From Oscillatoriales cyanobacterium PMM_0019 (GTDB lineage Bacteria; Cyanobacteriota; Cyanobacteriia; Cyanobacteriales; CASBRB01), in contig CASBRB010000181.1 in NCBI GenBank assembly GCA_949127975.1, positions 1 to 32,932 on the forward strand: a stretch of 32,932 nucleotides of DNA, read 5' to 3'. Below the pieces are notes generated by a model. That model was given only the letters and a program-made list of their open reading frames with translations, was not told the DNA's origin and did no database searches. Position 1 is the first letter of the stretch. The number at the start of each line of letters is the position of its first letter. The position numbers and the translations under genes are program-made. Shown here piece by piece: positions 25,267-32,932 of this stretch.

Positions 25267-26343
25267 ATGCAATCAGCAGTCACATCTGAGCAAACCCAAG
25301 GAATAGATACAGCTAAACACGGTTTGCCAGTCACGATCATTACAGGTTTTCTCGGTAGCGGTAAAACTACTCTACTCAACCATATCTTGAACAATCAGCA
25401 GGGCATCAAAACTGCTGTGCTGGTAAACGAGTTTGGTGAAATCGGCATCGATAACGAACTGATTGTCACCACAGGCGAAGATATGGTGGAGCTAAGTAAC
25501 GGTTGTATCTGCTGCACCATCAACAATGATTTAGTCGATGCCGTCTACAAAGTGATGGAGCGCCAAGACAAGTTGGATTATCTGGTGGTGGAAACCACTG
25601 GTATTGCCGATCCTCTGCCAATTGCTCTGACCTTTTTAGGCACGGAACTGCGAGACTTAACCCGTTTAGATTCTATCATTACGCTGGTAGACTCGGAGAA
25701 TTTCAGCCTGGATTTGTTTAACAGCGAAGCTGCCTACAACCAAATCTCTTACGGCGATATCATCCTGCTTAACAAAGCTGACTTGGTGGATGAGGCAGAT
25801 TTAGATCTGTTAGAAGCTAGGGTTCGCGATATCAAAAAAGATGCGCGAATTTTACGCACCACGCGAGGGCAAGTATCACTGCCGTTAATTCTCAGCGTTG
25901 GTTTGTTTGAATCCGATCGCTATTTGGAGTCGGAAACATCAAATAGCCACGACCATCACGATCACGATCATAGCGAATGTGACCACGAGCATCACGAACA
26001 TCACCATCACTCTAACCACCTGGAAAATGACGGGTTTACCTCAATTTCCTTCCAGAGTGACAAGCCGCTAGCAATCAAGAAGTTCCAGTATTTCTTAGAT
26101 AATCAGCTACCTGGCAATGTTTTCCGCGCCAAGGGGATTCTCTGGTTTGATGAAAGCCCGAAACGTCATGTTTTCCACCTGTGCGGCAAGCGGTTTTCAA
26201 TTGATGATGAAGAATGGAAAGGGGCACCGAAGAATCAGTTAGTGTTGATTGGTCAAAATTTGGATAGTGAGAAGTTGCGATCGCAAATACAAAATTGTGT
26301 TTGTATGCCTACCACCACTCGCGGCAAAGGGTTTGGAAAATAA
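25267..26343 (+). CDS. COG0523 (CobW/ZNG-type) GTPase with histidine-rich loop
   Basis: A 358-residue G3E GTPase of the metallochaperone group. Walker A is GFLGSGKTTLLNHIL (about 27-41), the metal motif GCICC (Cys80, Cys82, Cys83) follows, then ETTGIADP and the guanine motif NKADLVDE. A His/Asp/Glu-rich stretch at about 227-251 contains some 14 His residues and likely binds zinc or another metal. The CobW C-terminal domain runs from about 255. Family knowledge points to zinc delivery. The in-frame GTG at 25210 is an alternative start; neither has a good Shine-Dalgarno. A strong hairpin follows the stop. The metal cannot be read from sequence. Confidence 0.92.
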   Translation: MQSAVTSEQTQGIDTAKHGLPVTIITGFLGSGKTTLLNHILNNQQGIKTAVLVNEFGEIGIDNELIVTTGEDMVELSNGCICCTINNDLVDAVYKVMERQDKLDYLVVETTGIADPLPIALTFLGTELRDLTRLDSIITLVDSENFSLDLFNSEAAYNQISYGDIILLNKADLVDEADLDLLEARVRDIKKDARILRTTRGQVSLPLILSVGLFESDRYLESETSNSHDHHDHDHSECDHEHHEHHHHSNHLENDGFTSISFQSDKPLAIKKFQYFLDNQLPGNVFRAKGILWFDESPKRHVFHLCGKRFSIDDEEWKGAPKNQLVLIGQNLDSEKLRSQIQNCVCMPTTTRGKGFGK

Positions 26344-26345
26344 AT

Positions 26346-26394
26346 CTCACACCCCCTCTTTGAGCCTCGGAGAGAGGAGGGGGTGAGCTTTTCC
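26346..26394 (+). terminator. Hairpin with T-rich tail after the COG0523 gene
   Basis: CTCACACCCCCTCT pairs with AGAGGAGGGGGTGAG across a loop containing TGAGCCTCGG, followed by CTTTTCC. It starts 3 bases after the stop, so it is a good intrinsic terminator candidate. A weaker GGGGATG-CATCCCC hairpin follows at about 26440-26456. Confidence 0.65.
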
Positions 26395-26489
26395 TCCCCC
26401 TTTCCTCGTTCCTAGCCAGAGCCTGAGAACCAACAGGGGGATGCTGTACATCCCCACTGGCTAGTTGCACTCAAAACCAATCTAGTGGA

Positions 26490-26861
26490 TTAATCAAAAT
26501 CGAGAGAGTGTTGCTTCAATTCTGCCAAAGAAACATATTCTAGAGCTAATGCATGGGTGGCAGACAACATTACAGGGGGGGCAGCGCCTGCATCCAGTGC
26601 TTCCTTCCACCGGGAGGCACACAAACACCAGCAATCGCCAGGGTTCAAACCGGGAAAATTAAACCTAGGGACTGGTGTACTCAAATCATTACCCCTAGAC
26701 TTGCTGAATGCTAGGAACTCGGCACTAACTCGTGCGCAGACGACGTGTGCGCCCATATCCCCACCTCCGGTGTTACACATTCCATCCCGATAAAACCCAG
26801 TCATAGGAGAGGTACAGCAAGTCAACAACTCTCCTCCAACAACGTTTTTAGCACTTGTCAT
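26490..26861 (-). CDS. DUF2237 family protein
   Basis: A 123-residue protein matching DUF2237: NVVGGELLTCCTSPMTGFYR at residues 6-25, then TGGGDMGAHVVCARVSAEFL, GNDLSTPVPRFNFPGLNPGD and WCLCASRWKEALDAGAAPPV. The conserved CC, C and CLC cysteines suggest metal or cofactor binding, but the function is unknown. The length is standard for the family. It is convergent with the COG0523 gene, and the two are separated by the terminator region. Confidence 0.92.
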   Translation of the reverse strand: MTSAKNVVGGELLTCCTSPMTGFYRDGMCNTGGGDMGAHVVCARVSAEFLAFSKSRGNDLSTPVPRFNFPGLNPGDCWCLCASRWKEALDAGAAPPVMLSATHALALEYVSLAELKQHSLDFD

Positions 26862-26928
26862 AACATCACCTTTTCTGAGACAATATAGTTGGCTTGTTCG
26901 TGTGAACCAATTAACCGGGTTTCTAGTT

Positions 26929-26961
26929 GTAGGTTGGGTTGAGGAACGAAACCCAACATCT
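26929..26961. repeat. GTAGGTTGGGTTGAGG repeat copy
   Basis: A third direct copy of the repeat present twice at 4261 and 4370, with the same GTTGGGTT/AACCCAAC hairpin. It lies between the divergent DUF2237 and HAD genes. Confidence 0.85.
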
Positions 26962-27026
26962 TCTTTGCCGTGAGTTTAGCTTACTACAAACTCTAGCTAG
27001 TTTTAATCGCTCATAAAAAACTAACG

Positions 27027-27508
27027 ATGTGGATATTTTTAGACCTTGACGGTGTGCTTGTTCCTGAAAAAAATTCGACTCCTTCGTGAGCAGCGAAGAT
27101 CTGATGAAGTTCGACCCTGTGTGCTTGAGGGAGTTTGAAAATGTCTTGCGCTGCTATCCTCATGTGAATGTAGTTATCTCTTCATCCTGGCGAGAAGTAT
27201 TCCCATTCGAGGCTGTGCGTTACTTGTTTTCGCCTGATATTGCTGGCAGAGTTGTCGGATTTACTCCATTTTTGGACTGCGAAATTGTTCTTGATTTTAA
27301 ATACCTGCGTCACCAAGAGGTTCTTGGGTACTTACGACAAAATGAAGCATCAGACGCACCTTGGGTAGCTATTGATGACATCGCAGAACACTATCCACCA
27401 GATAGTCCCATTGTAGTCACGGATGCTTACATTGGATTCGATCGATCCGCAGCGCTGGCTTTGGAACAGTACATTCTCCTTGCCCAGCTATCCATAGGTA
27501 ATACCTAG
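27027..27508 (+). pseudogene. HAD-like phosphatase-domain gene with a frame break at an A7 run
   Basis: ATG at 27027 begins MWIFLDLDGVLVPEKN, which holds the HAD nucleophile motif (Asp6, Asp8), but stops at 27087. A second frame, shifted by -1, continues FDSFVSSEDLMKFDPVCLRE and carries the rest of the HAD domain: VVISSSWRE (motif II), a Lys in LDFKYL, and VAIDDIAEHYP (motif IV). The frames join at A7 (27067-27073): one extra A, or a -1 slip on A-AAA-AAT, gives a continuous protein of about 160 residues. The gene is related to HAD domains described in RNA-repair proteins. It is a recent pseudogene, a sequencing error or a slippage gene. The part from 27086 alone would lack the nucleophile. 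Confidence 0.8.
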
Positions 27509-27568
27509 GACTTACGAACCATTCACGCTACCTAACAAGAGTCAAGACTTATGTAGACTAGGCATATA

Positions 27569-27604
27569 TAGGGGCAACCCACCCCAAGGGGTGGGTTGCC
27601 CCTA
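27569..27604. repeat. Perfect 36-base palindrome of the GGGGCAACCCACCCC family
   Basis: A perfect 17-bp stem, from TAGGGGCAACCC to GGGTTGCCCCTA, around an AA loop. It lies between the HAD gene and the convergent glgA, so it may act as a bidirectional terminator. Fragments of the same element occur at bases 8-25 and about 185-235. Confidence 0.85.
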
Positions 27605-27660
27605 CGAACCACTGTATGTAGAGGCAGTGCTACAGTACTGAAACTTTAGATATCCAAGGA

Positions 27661-29136
27661 TTACTTATGCCGAATCTGCTCGTAAACTTCCAGATATTCC
27701 TTACCTGGATGGTTCCATGAGTAGTCATACTCCATCCCCTGAAGGACGAGTTGGCGAAACTCTTCAGGATAGTTATCCCACAACCCAATTGCCCGATCGA
27801 TTGTAGATTCTAGAGCATTATAGTCTGTCTGATAGAACACGTAACCATTACGCTGCTCGGGTAAATGGTTTTCGTCGTAGTCTCTGTCGAACACAGTATT
27901 TACTAAACCGCCAACTCCCCGGACAATTGGTACAGTGCCGTACTTCAACCCTATCATCTGCGTCAGTCCGCAAGGTTCGTAGTTGCTGGGAACAATAATC
28001 ATATCCGCACCTGCATAAATTAGGTGGGATAATTCTTCGTTAAAGCCCAGTTCTAAATGACAGTCAGGGTTATCATTCAAAAAGTATTTTTCGTGCCGGA
28101 AATGTGAATTGATTTCTGGCTCTGTCGCTGAACCTAAAAGCACGAATTGAGCCCCCTTACTTAGGGCGTAGTAGATTGCATGATGGACAAGATGAACCCC
28201 TTTTTGACCGTCCAACCGACCAATATAGGCAACGATCGGTTTATCTACATCCTGCAACAGTAGACGCTCTTGTAGGGCTTTTTTGTTCTTGGCTTTTCCT
28301 TCTAAGTTATCCTTAGTATAGTTATAGGGAATGTAACGGTCTTTTTTGGGATTCCAAAAATCATCATCAATACCGTTGAGAATCCCTCTAAATTTATCCT
28401 GGTGCAAATGTAAGGTATGACTTAAACCACAACCAATATCGGTGTAGTGAGCTTCCCAGGCATGGTTGGGGGAAACTGTGGTGACAGCGTTAGAATAAAC
28501 TATGCCGCCTTTCATAAAATTCAAGGCAAAGGGGTTGAAGTTGTCTCGCAGCCGATCGTATTGGAAGTAATAACCTTCTTGGTTTAAACCTGTTGCCGAA
28601 AGAATTTCATTGCCTCCTATCCCCTGATGTTTAAAGTTGTGAATTGTGTAGCAAACTCGTTGGTTTCCCATCCCATGATATTTGTACATCTCGAAAAGCA
28701 TAACTGGAACTAAGCCAGTCTGCCAGTCATGGCAGTGGATAACATCAGGGCGCTTATTGCTCTGGAGTAGAAATTCTAAAGCGGCTTTGCTAAAAAACGC
28801 AAATCGCATATTATCGTCGGAGCAACCGTAATAACAGCCCCGGTTAAAGAAATTATCGCCAGAGTGAGGTTCAATAAAGAAACACACTCGCCCATGCACC
28901 CAACCACAATATACAGAGCAGTGAATCGCCGCGCCATACCAGGGCACCCACAACTCCCGGTAAGCATCGTGGAGTCCCCAAATATGGTCGTAACGCATAC
29001 CATCATACTTCGGCAGAATAATCTCGACGCAATGACCCCTGGTTTCTAACTCCCGACTCAGCCCGTAAACCACATCCCCCAAGCCTCCAGCTTTGATGAC
29101 AGGGGCGCATTCAGAGGCAATTTGTACGATGTACAT
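27661..29136 (-). CDS. glgA: Glycogen synthase, GlgA2-type
   Basis: A 491-residue GT5 glycogen (starch) synthase transferring glucose from ADP-glucose. The ADP-glucose-binding KAGGLGDVVYGLSREL lies near residues 15-30, VIHCHDWQTGLVPV in the first domain, AYIGRLDGQKGVHLV at the start of the second, and SNYEPCGLTQMIGLKYG near the C-terminus. The length and the N-terminal MYIVQIASECAPV fit the longer cyanobacterial isoform (GlgA2, as Synechocystis Sll1393) rather than GlgA1. No other glycogen genes are nearby, as is usual in cyanobacteria. Confidence 0.95.
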   Translation of the reverse strand: MYIVQIASECAPVIKAGGLGDVVYGLSRELETRGHCVEIILPKYDGMRYDHIWGLHDAYRELWVPWYGAAIHCSVYCGWVHGRVCFFIEPHSGDNFFNRGCYYGCSDDNMRFAFFSKAALEFLLQSNKRPDVIHCHDWQTGLVPVMLFEMYKYHGMGNQRVCYTIHNFKHQGIGGNEILSATGLNQEGYYFQYDRLRDNFNPFALNFMKGGIVYSNAVTTVSPNHAWEAHYTDIGCGLSHTLHLHQDKFRGILNGIDDDFWNPKKDRYIPYNYTKDNLEGKAKNKKALQERLLLQDVDKPIVAYIGRLDGQKGVHLVHHAIYYALSKGAQFVLLGSATEPEINSHFRHEKYFLNDNPDCHLELGFNEELSHLIYAGADMIIVPSNYEPCGLTQMIGLKYGTVPIVRGVGGLVNTVFDRDYDENHLPEQRNGYVFYQTDYNALESTIDRAIGLWDNYPEEFRQLVLQGMEYDYSWNHPGKEYLEVYEQIRHK

Positions 29137-29302
29137 CCTTTACACCTCGTCTACAACAATCCTCATCTTTACAAAAGTTTACATGGTTGAGTAAGCATTT
29201 GTACCCGTCATTGGGGGAGTATCTGGGGCGTTTTCGCGCTATCTTGGTAAAGGAACCCTCGCGTTCTGCCGTTCTAGAAAATGCTGTAGGAGCAAAAAAC
29301 CC

Positions 29303-30076
29303 ATGCAGGTGACTCTACTTCCAGTGCTTTCTGACAACTATATCTTTTTGCTGACAGACTTATCACAGAAGATAGCAGCGGTTGTCGATCCTGCTTTAGC
29401 CGAACCAGTGCTGCGGAAGCTCCAAGAAATGGGAGCATCGCTGGTGACAATTTTCAACACTCACCATCATAGCGATCATGTGGGCGGCAACGAGGAGCTA
29501 ATCAAACATTTTCCCAACGTCCGCGTTTATGGGGGAGCTGAAGATAAGGGAAGAATTCCGGGGCAACAGGTATTTTTAGAGGAGGGTGAGTTAGTCGAGT
29601 TTGCTGGTAGAGTCGGTGAAGTTTTCTTCGTTCCTGGGCATACCCGCGCTCATATTGCTTACTACTTTTCTCCGACAACTCCCGGTGAAACTGGTGATTT
29701 ATTCTGTGGTGACACTTTATTTGCTGGCGGCTGTGGTAGGTTGTTTGAAGGCACACCTGCTCAGATGCTAAACTCTTTGAGCAAGTTACGGGCTTTACCA
29801 GATAATACCAGAGTCTGGTGCGCTCATGAATATACCCTAGGAAATCTCCAATTTGCCCTTACCATAGATGGGAATAACCCAGATTTACAAGCCCGATTTG
29901 CAGACGTCAAGGCGGTTCGCAGTCGCTCGGAAGTAACGATACCATCGTTGCTGGGTGTGGAAAAGCGCACGAATCCCTTCTTACGCTGGGAGCAGCCAGC
30001 GCTACAATCAGCAGCGAACAGCCAAGAATCGGTACAGACTTTTGCGCGGATACGGGCAATGAAGGATCGATTTTAA
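29303..30076 (+). CDS. gloB: Hydroxyacylglutathione hydrolase (glyoxalase II)
   Basis: A 257-residue metallo-beta-lactamase-fold enzyme hydrolysing S-lactoylglutathione to lactate and glutathione in methylglyoxal detoxification. The metal motif [11 protein letters not shown] (His54, His56, Asp58, His59) is intact; [30 protein letters not shown] and [16 protein letters not shown] provide the further metal ligands and glutathione-binding residues. The C-terminal [11 protein letters not shown] segment is standard. The length matches the family. It is divergent from glgA. Confidence 0.96.
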   Translation: MQVTLLPVLSDNYIFLLTDLSQKIAAVVDPALAEPVLRKLQEMGASLVTIFNTHHHSDHVGGNEELIKHFPNVRVYGGAEDKGRIPGQQVFLEEGELVEFAGRVGEVFFVPGHTRAHIAYYFSPTTPGETGDLFCGDTLFAGGCGRLFEGTPAQMLNSLSKLRALPDNTRVWCAHEYTLGNLQFALTIDGNNPDLQARFADVKAVRSRSEVTIPSLLGVEKRTNPFLRWEQPALQSAANSQESVQTFARIRAMKDRF

Positions 30077-30106
30077 CTTGCATTTAGAAGTTTTAGCTCG
30101 AAATTA

Positions 30107-31027
30107 ATGAAAGTTTGTTATTTTATCCAAACTCACAAGAACCCAGAGCAAATTTATCGACTGGTTCGCACTATTAAAAAGTCAAGTCCTAAAGCTCAAA
30201 TTTTGATTGGTCACGACTTCACTAGCTGTCATTTAGACATGACTCCTATTCAGGATTTGTCAGATGTTGAGCTGCTTAGAGGTCATTTTCCTGTGCTCCG
30301 GGGACATATTTCTATCCTCCAGCCCTATTTTAATGCCATTGACTGGCTGTTTAAACACAACTCTGACTTCGACTGGCTGATATATTTGTCGGGTCAAGAC
30401 TATCCTACTCAATCACTCTCTGAAGTGGAGGATTTTCTTTTTCAAACCGAGTACGATGGCTTTATACGTTATTGGGATGTTTTTTCTGAGCTAAGTCCTT
30501 GGAATAAAGAGGAGGCATACAGCCGTTATTTTTGTCATTACTATCGCTTGTCGGAAAAATTAGGTAAATGGTTATATGAGAGAAGAGGAAAAATAGGTAA
30601 ATTTATACCTATTGAGTTTTTTCCTCTTGGTTATGGTTGGCTGCTCAAGCTAGCAGCACCAATAAATTGTCCATTTAACGAGCAATTTATTTGCTATGGG
30701 GGATGGGCATGGTTCACACTTTCTAGAAAATGCATTCAATATTTAATGAAATTTATTAAAGATAATCCTAAATTAATTAATTATTATAAGCGAACTGTTT
30801 TACCTGAAGAATCAATTTTCCAAACCATTCTAGTTAATAGTAAATTATTTAAATTTTGTAACGATGACAAACGGTTTGTTGATTTTGCCAGAGGTAGTGG
30901 TTATGGTCATCCTTGGATAATTACCACAGAAGATTATTCAACTATAACCAATGGAAATTTTCATTTTGCTAGAAAATTTGAGCAAGATTCGGAAATTTTA
31001 GATATGCTCGATCGGATAATTTCTTAA
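30107..31027 (+). CDS. Branch-family (GT14-like) beta-N-acetylglucosaminyl/xylosyltransferase
   Basis: A 306-residue protein of the core-2/I-branching glycosyltransferase type. Seen are the N-terminal VCYFIQTHKNPEQIYRLV, ILQPYFNAIDWLF, the conserved WLIYLSGQDYPTQSLSEVED (about 95-114) and YGGWAWFTLSRKCIQYL, followed by PEESIFQTILVN. There is no membrane segment. It is A/T-richer than its neighbours, as is common for glycosyltransferases acquired by transfer. It follows gloB by 30 bases on the same strand. The acceptor is probably a surface polysaccharide, by inference. Confidence 0.85.
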   Translation: MKVCYFIQTHKNPEQIYRLVRTIKKSSPKAQILIGHDFTSCHLDMTPIQDLSDVELLRGHFPVLRGHISILQPYFNAIDWLFKHNSDFDWLIYLSGQDYPTQSLSEVEDFLFQTEYDGFIRYWDVFSELSPWNKEEAYSRYFCHYYRLSEKLGKWLYERRGKIGKFIPIEFFPLGYGWLLKLAAPINCPFNEQFICYGGWAWFTLSRKCIQYLMKFIKDNPKLINYYKRTVLPEESIFQTILVNSKLFKFCNDDKRFVDFARGSGYGHPWIITTEDYSTITNGNFHFARKFEQDSEILDMLDRIIS

Positions 31028-31089
31028 CAGTAAATTACTTTTCAGGCTCCCGAACCATTTGGTAAAGTTTGCGATCGCTCACTTAGTTG

Positions 31090-31117
31090 TTGTACAATGG
31101 AGTGTTTGCAATATAAT
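31090..31117 (+). promoter_or_regulatory. Sigma70-type promoter candidate for rplI-dnaB
   Basis: TTGTAC at 31090-31095 and a perfect TATAAT at 31112-31117 are 16 bases apart. Transcription would start near 31124, about 23 bases before the rplI ATG. Confidence 0.55.
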
Positions 31118-31146
31118 CACTCCTACTGGGTTTCCAAAAAAAGACG

Positions 31147-31605
31147 ATGGCGAAACGTGTACAATTAGTTTTGAATCAAGATGTCAGCAAGCTAGGAAAA
31201 AACGGCGATGTCGTGGAAGTGGCTCCCGGCTATGCCCGCAATTACCTACTTCCGCAAGGATTGGCGGCTATAGCCACTGCCGGGATACTCAAGCAAGTCG
31301 AACGACGCCGAGAAAAAGAGCGGCAGCGCTTATTGGCAGAGAAGCAGCAAGCCGAAGCACGTAAGACTACTCTCGAAGGTGTTGGTAGATTTACCATTGC
31401 CAAGCAAGTCGGTGAAGGCGATGCCATTTTTGGTACCGTTACCGATCCAGATGTGGCTGCTGCTATTCTACAAGCAACCGGTGAAGAGGTCGATCGCCGG
31501 GGTATTACCTTACCCGATATTCACAAAACTGGTGTTTACAAGGCTGAGATTAAGCTACACCCTGAAGTTACCGCTGTTGTAGAAATTCAGGTTGTGTCTA
31601 CCTAA
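31147..31605 (+). CDS. rplI: 50S ribosomal protein L9
   Basis: A 152-residue L9. The N-terminal domain [20 protein letters not shown] and [16 protein letters not shown] match the family signature; a long charged helix follows (about 42-78, rich in R, K, E and Q), and the C-terminal domain contains [19 protein letters not shown]. The length is standard. A strong TATAAT promoter lies just upstream. dnaB follows after 56 bases, an order common in cyanobacteria, with a hairpin in between. Confidence 0.97.
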   Translation: MAKRVQLVLNQDVSKLGKNGDVVEVAPGYARNYLLPQGLAAIATAGILKQVERRREKERQRLLAEKQQAEARKTTLEGVGRFTIAKQVGEGDAIFGTVTDPDVAAAILQATGEEVDRRGITLPDIHKTGVYKAEIKLHPEVTAVVEIQVVST

Positions 31606-31608
31606 TTA

Positions 31609-31640
31609 TTGACACTCCCCCGATTTCTAATCGGGGGATT
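31609..31640 (-). repeat. Second copy of the IS200/IS605-end hairpin
   Basis: Read on the minus strand, these 32 bases match 19327-19358 at 31 of 32 positions, including CCCCCGATT-AGA-AATCGGGGG and the terminal TCAA. The copy begins 4 bases after the rplI stop and lies 22 bases before dnaB. It may be a solo right end of a transposon or a co-opted attenuator. No other part of an element is seen around it. Confidence 0.75.
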
Positions 31641-31661
31641 ATTAGTTCCAATACTTTTTTT

Positions 31662-32932
31662 ATGGCTAAAGAACTTAATTTTCAAGCTAGTGAGGGTAGC
31701 TTACCGCCTCAAAATATTGATGCCGAGGAGGCGATTTTAGGCGGCATTTTGCTAGATCCAGAAGCTATTAGTCGGGTGATTGAGGTACTTGTACCACAAG
31801 CATTTTATATCAACGCCCATCAAGAAATCTATCGCTCGGCGTTAATTCTCCACACCCAAGGCAAGCCTACGGACTTAATCAGCGTCACTACATGGCTATA
31901 TGACAACCAAAAACTGGATAAGGTTGGTGGGCAGAGCTTTATAGCGCAGTTGGTCGATCGCACCGTGTCAACTGTCAATATTGACGCCTTAGCAGGGCTA
32001 GTAATGGATAAGTACCTGCGCCGTAAGTTAATTCAGGCGGGCGTCGAAATTGTGCAATTGGGTTACGAAACAGCCACAGATCTAGAAACAATCCTTGATG
32101 AGTCACAGCAGAAAATTTTCAACCTCACCCAAGAACGCCCACAAGAAGGTTTAGTTCACATTTCTCAGGCTGTAATTCAAACTTTTAAGAATATTGAAAT
32201 CCTCAATCAAGGCATAGCACTGCCAGGTATTCCTTGTGGTTTCTATGACCTGGATGCGATGACAGAAGGTTTTCAGCGTTCTGATTTGATTATCTTAGCT
32301 GCCAGACCGTCAATGGGAAAGACGGCTTTGGGTTTAAATATTGCTCACAATATTGCAACTGCTCTTAAGTTACCCGTAGCTATTTTCAGTTTGGAAATGT
32401 CGAAAGAGCAACTGGTACAGCGCCTGCTGACTACTGAATCTAAGATTGAAAGCAACCGTCTGCGGGCAGGGCGGGTGGCACAAAACGAGTGGGAAAGTTT
32501 GAGCCTTGCTGTTAGCAATCTATCCAGTCTGCCTATTTTTATTAATGATACCCCAAATATTACCGCTACTCAGATACGAGCCCACTCTCGTCGTCTACAG
32601 GCAGAGCAAGGTGGGCAGTTGGGATTAATCTTGTTGGATTATTTACAACTGATGGAAGGTAGCGGTGACAATCGGGTACACGAGTTGTCAAAAATTACGC
32701 GATCGCTCAAAGGATTAGCCCGTGAACTTAACGTCCCCGTAATTGCCCTATCTCAGCTAAGTCGAGCAGTTGAAGCCCGCAACAACAAGCGCCCGATGAT
32801 GTCTGATTTGAGAGAGTCGGGATGTCTAACTGGCGACAGCCTAGTGACATTAGCCGACAGTGGCGTGCAAGTGCCGATTCGTGAATTAGTGGGGAAATCG
32901 GGTTTCGCAGTTTGGGCGCTGAACGAAACCAC
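31662..32932 (+). CDS. dnaB: Replicative DNA helicase DnaB, N-terminal part, intein-interrupted
   Basis: The reading frame starts at the ATG at 31662 (MAKELNFQASEGSLPPQNID) and is still open at the window end, so the gene is partial. It encodes the hexameric helicase that unwinds DNA at the replication fork. The N-terminal domain contains AEEAILGGILLDPEA; the RecA-like domain shows Walker A ARPSMGKTAL, FSLEMSKEQLVQRL and Walker B GLILLDYLQLM. After 387 extein residues ending MMSDLRESG, an intein begins. It follows rplI by 56 bases and probably shares its promoter. Confidence 0.96.
   Translation, partial: MAKELNFQASEGSLPPQNIDAEEAILGGILLDPEAISRVIEVLVPQAFYINAHQEIYRSALILHTQGKPTDLISVTTWLYDNQKLDKVGGQSFIAQLVDRTVSTVNIDALAGLVMDKYLRRKLIQAGVEIVQLGYETATDLETILDESQQKIFNLTQERPQEGLVHISQAVIQTFKNIEILNQGIALPGIPCGFYDLDAMTEGFQRSDLIILAARPSMGKTALGLNIAHNIATALKLPVAIFSLEMSKEQLVQRLLTTESKIESNRLRAGRVAQNEWESLSLAVSNLSSLPIFINDTPNITATQIRAHSRRLQAEQGGQLGLILLDYLQLMEGSGDNRVHELSKITRSLKGLARELNVPVIALSQLSRAVEARNNKRPMMSDLRESGCLTGDSLVTLADSGVQVPIRELVGKSGFAVWALNET
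32823..32932 (+). other. N-terminal part of DnaB intein
   Basis: Directly after DLRESG, codon 388 is Cys and the frame reads CLTGDSLVTLADSGVQVP, then IRELVGKSGFAVWALNETT. This is block A of an intein (catalytic Cys1, then SGDS-like and LADSG) at the same site as the Synechocystis DnaB intein, which begins CISGDSLISLASTGKRV. The window ends after 36 codons, so I cannot tell whether it is a mini-intein, carries a homing endonuclease, or is split. Confidence 0.92.

Overview
The window is cyanobacterial chromosome. Its genes include cyanobacterial hallmarks: a Psb34-type photosystem II assembly protein, a CyanoP thylakoid protein, the carboxysome-shell family protein CcmP, a GlgA2-type glycogen synthase and a kinase/TPR fusion. 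The octamer GCGATCGC (HIP1) recurs in and between genes, and rplI-dnaB are adjacent with an intein at the DnaB site known from Synechocystis. Many short palindromic dispersed repeats suggest a large, repeat-rich genome, perhaps filamentous. I cannot name the species.

Layout. 1-4.4 kb: a Ser/Thr kinase with about 16 TPRs, coupled to a small unknown gene, then thiG. 4.5-7.2 kb: psb34, then a minus-strand pair (cyclase-family hydrolase and B12/radical-SAM protein). 7.2-11.2 kb: a repeat-rich stretch with a methyltransferase, ccmP, a pentapeptide-repeat protein, a Uma2-family protein and a small unknown gene whose end is made of repeat DNA. 11.2-15.2 kb: a tight minus-strand run (secreted TPR protein, gluconokinase, unknown protein, gamma-glutamyltransferase family). 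15.3-18.8 kb: cyanoP-maf, then two unknown genes, one with acidic W-D-N-W-V repeats and a polyproline tail. 18.8-21.3 kb: a transferred-looking island with an IS200/IS605-type right end and decayed tnpB tail abutting a DNA methyltransferase gene, and a convergent BamHI-like restriction endonuclease. 21.4-26.9 kb: phytochelatin synthase-like peptidase, AI-2E-family permease, cysS, a His-rich COG0523 GTPase and a DUF2237 protein. 27-31 kb: a HAD-domain gene split at an A7 run, glgA, gloB and a Branch-family glycosyltransferase. 31.1 kb to the end: rplI and dnaB, with the window ending inside the DnaB intein.

The most interesting items are: (a) the BamHI-like restriction-modification pair beside an IS200/IS605 end that could still encode an orphan omega-RNA-like transcript; (b) a 32-nt IS-end hairpin repeated with one mismatch between rplI and dnaB; (c) the A7 frame break in the HAD gene, which sits on a plausible -1 slippery site; (d) repeats that have rewritten gene ends, supplying stop codons and C-terminal residues; and (e) the DnaB intein. 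No rRNA, tRNA or CRISPR array was seen.
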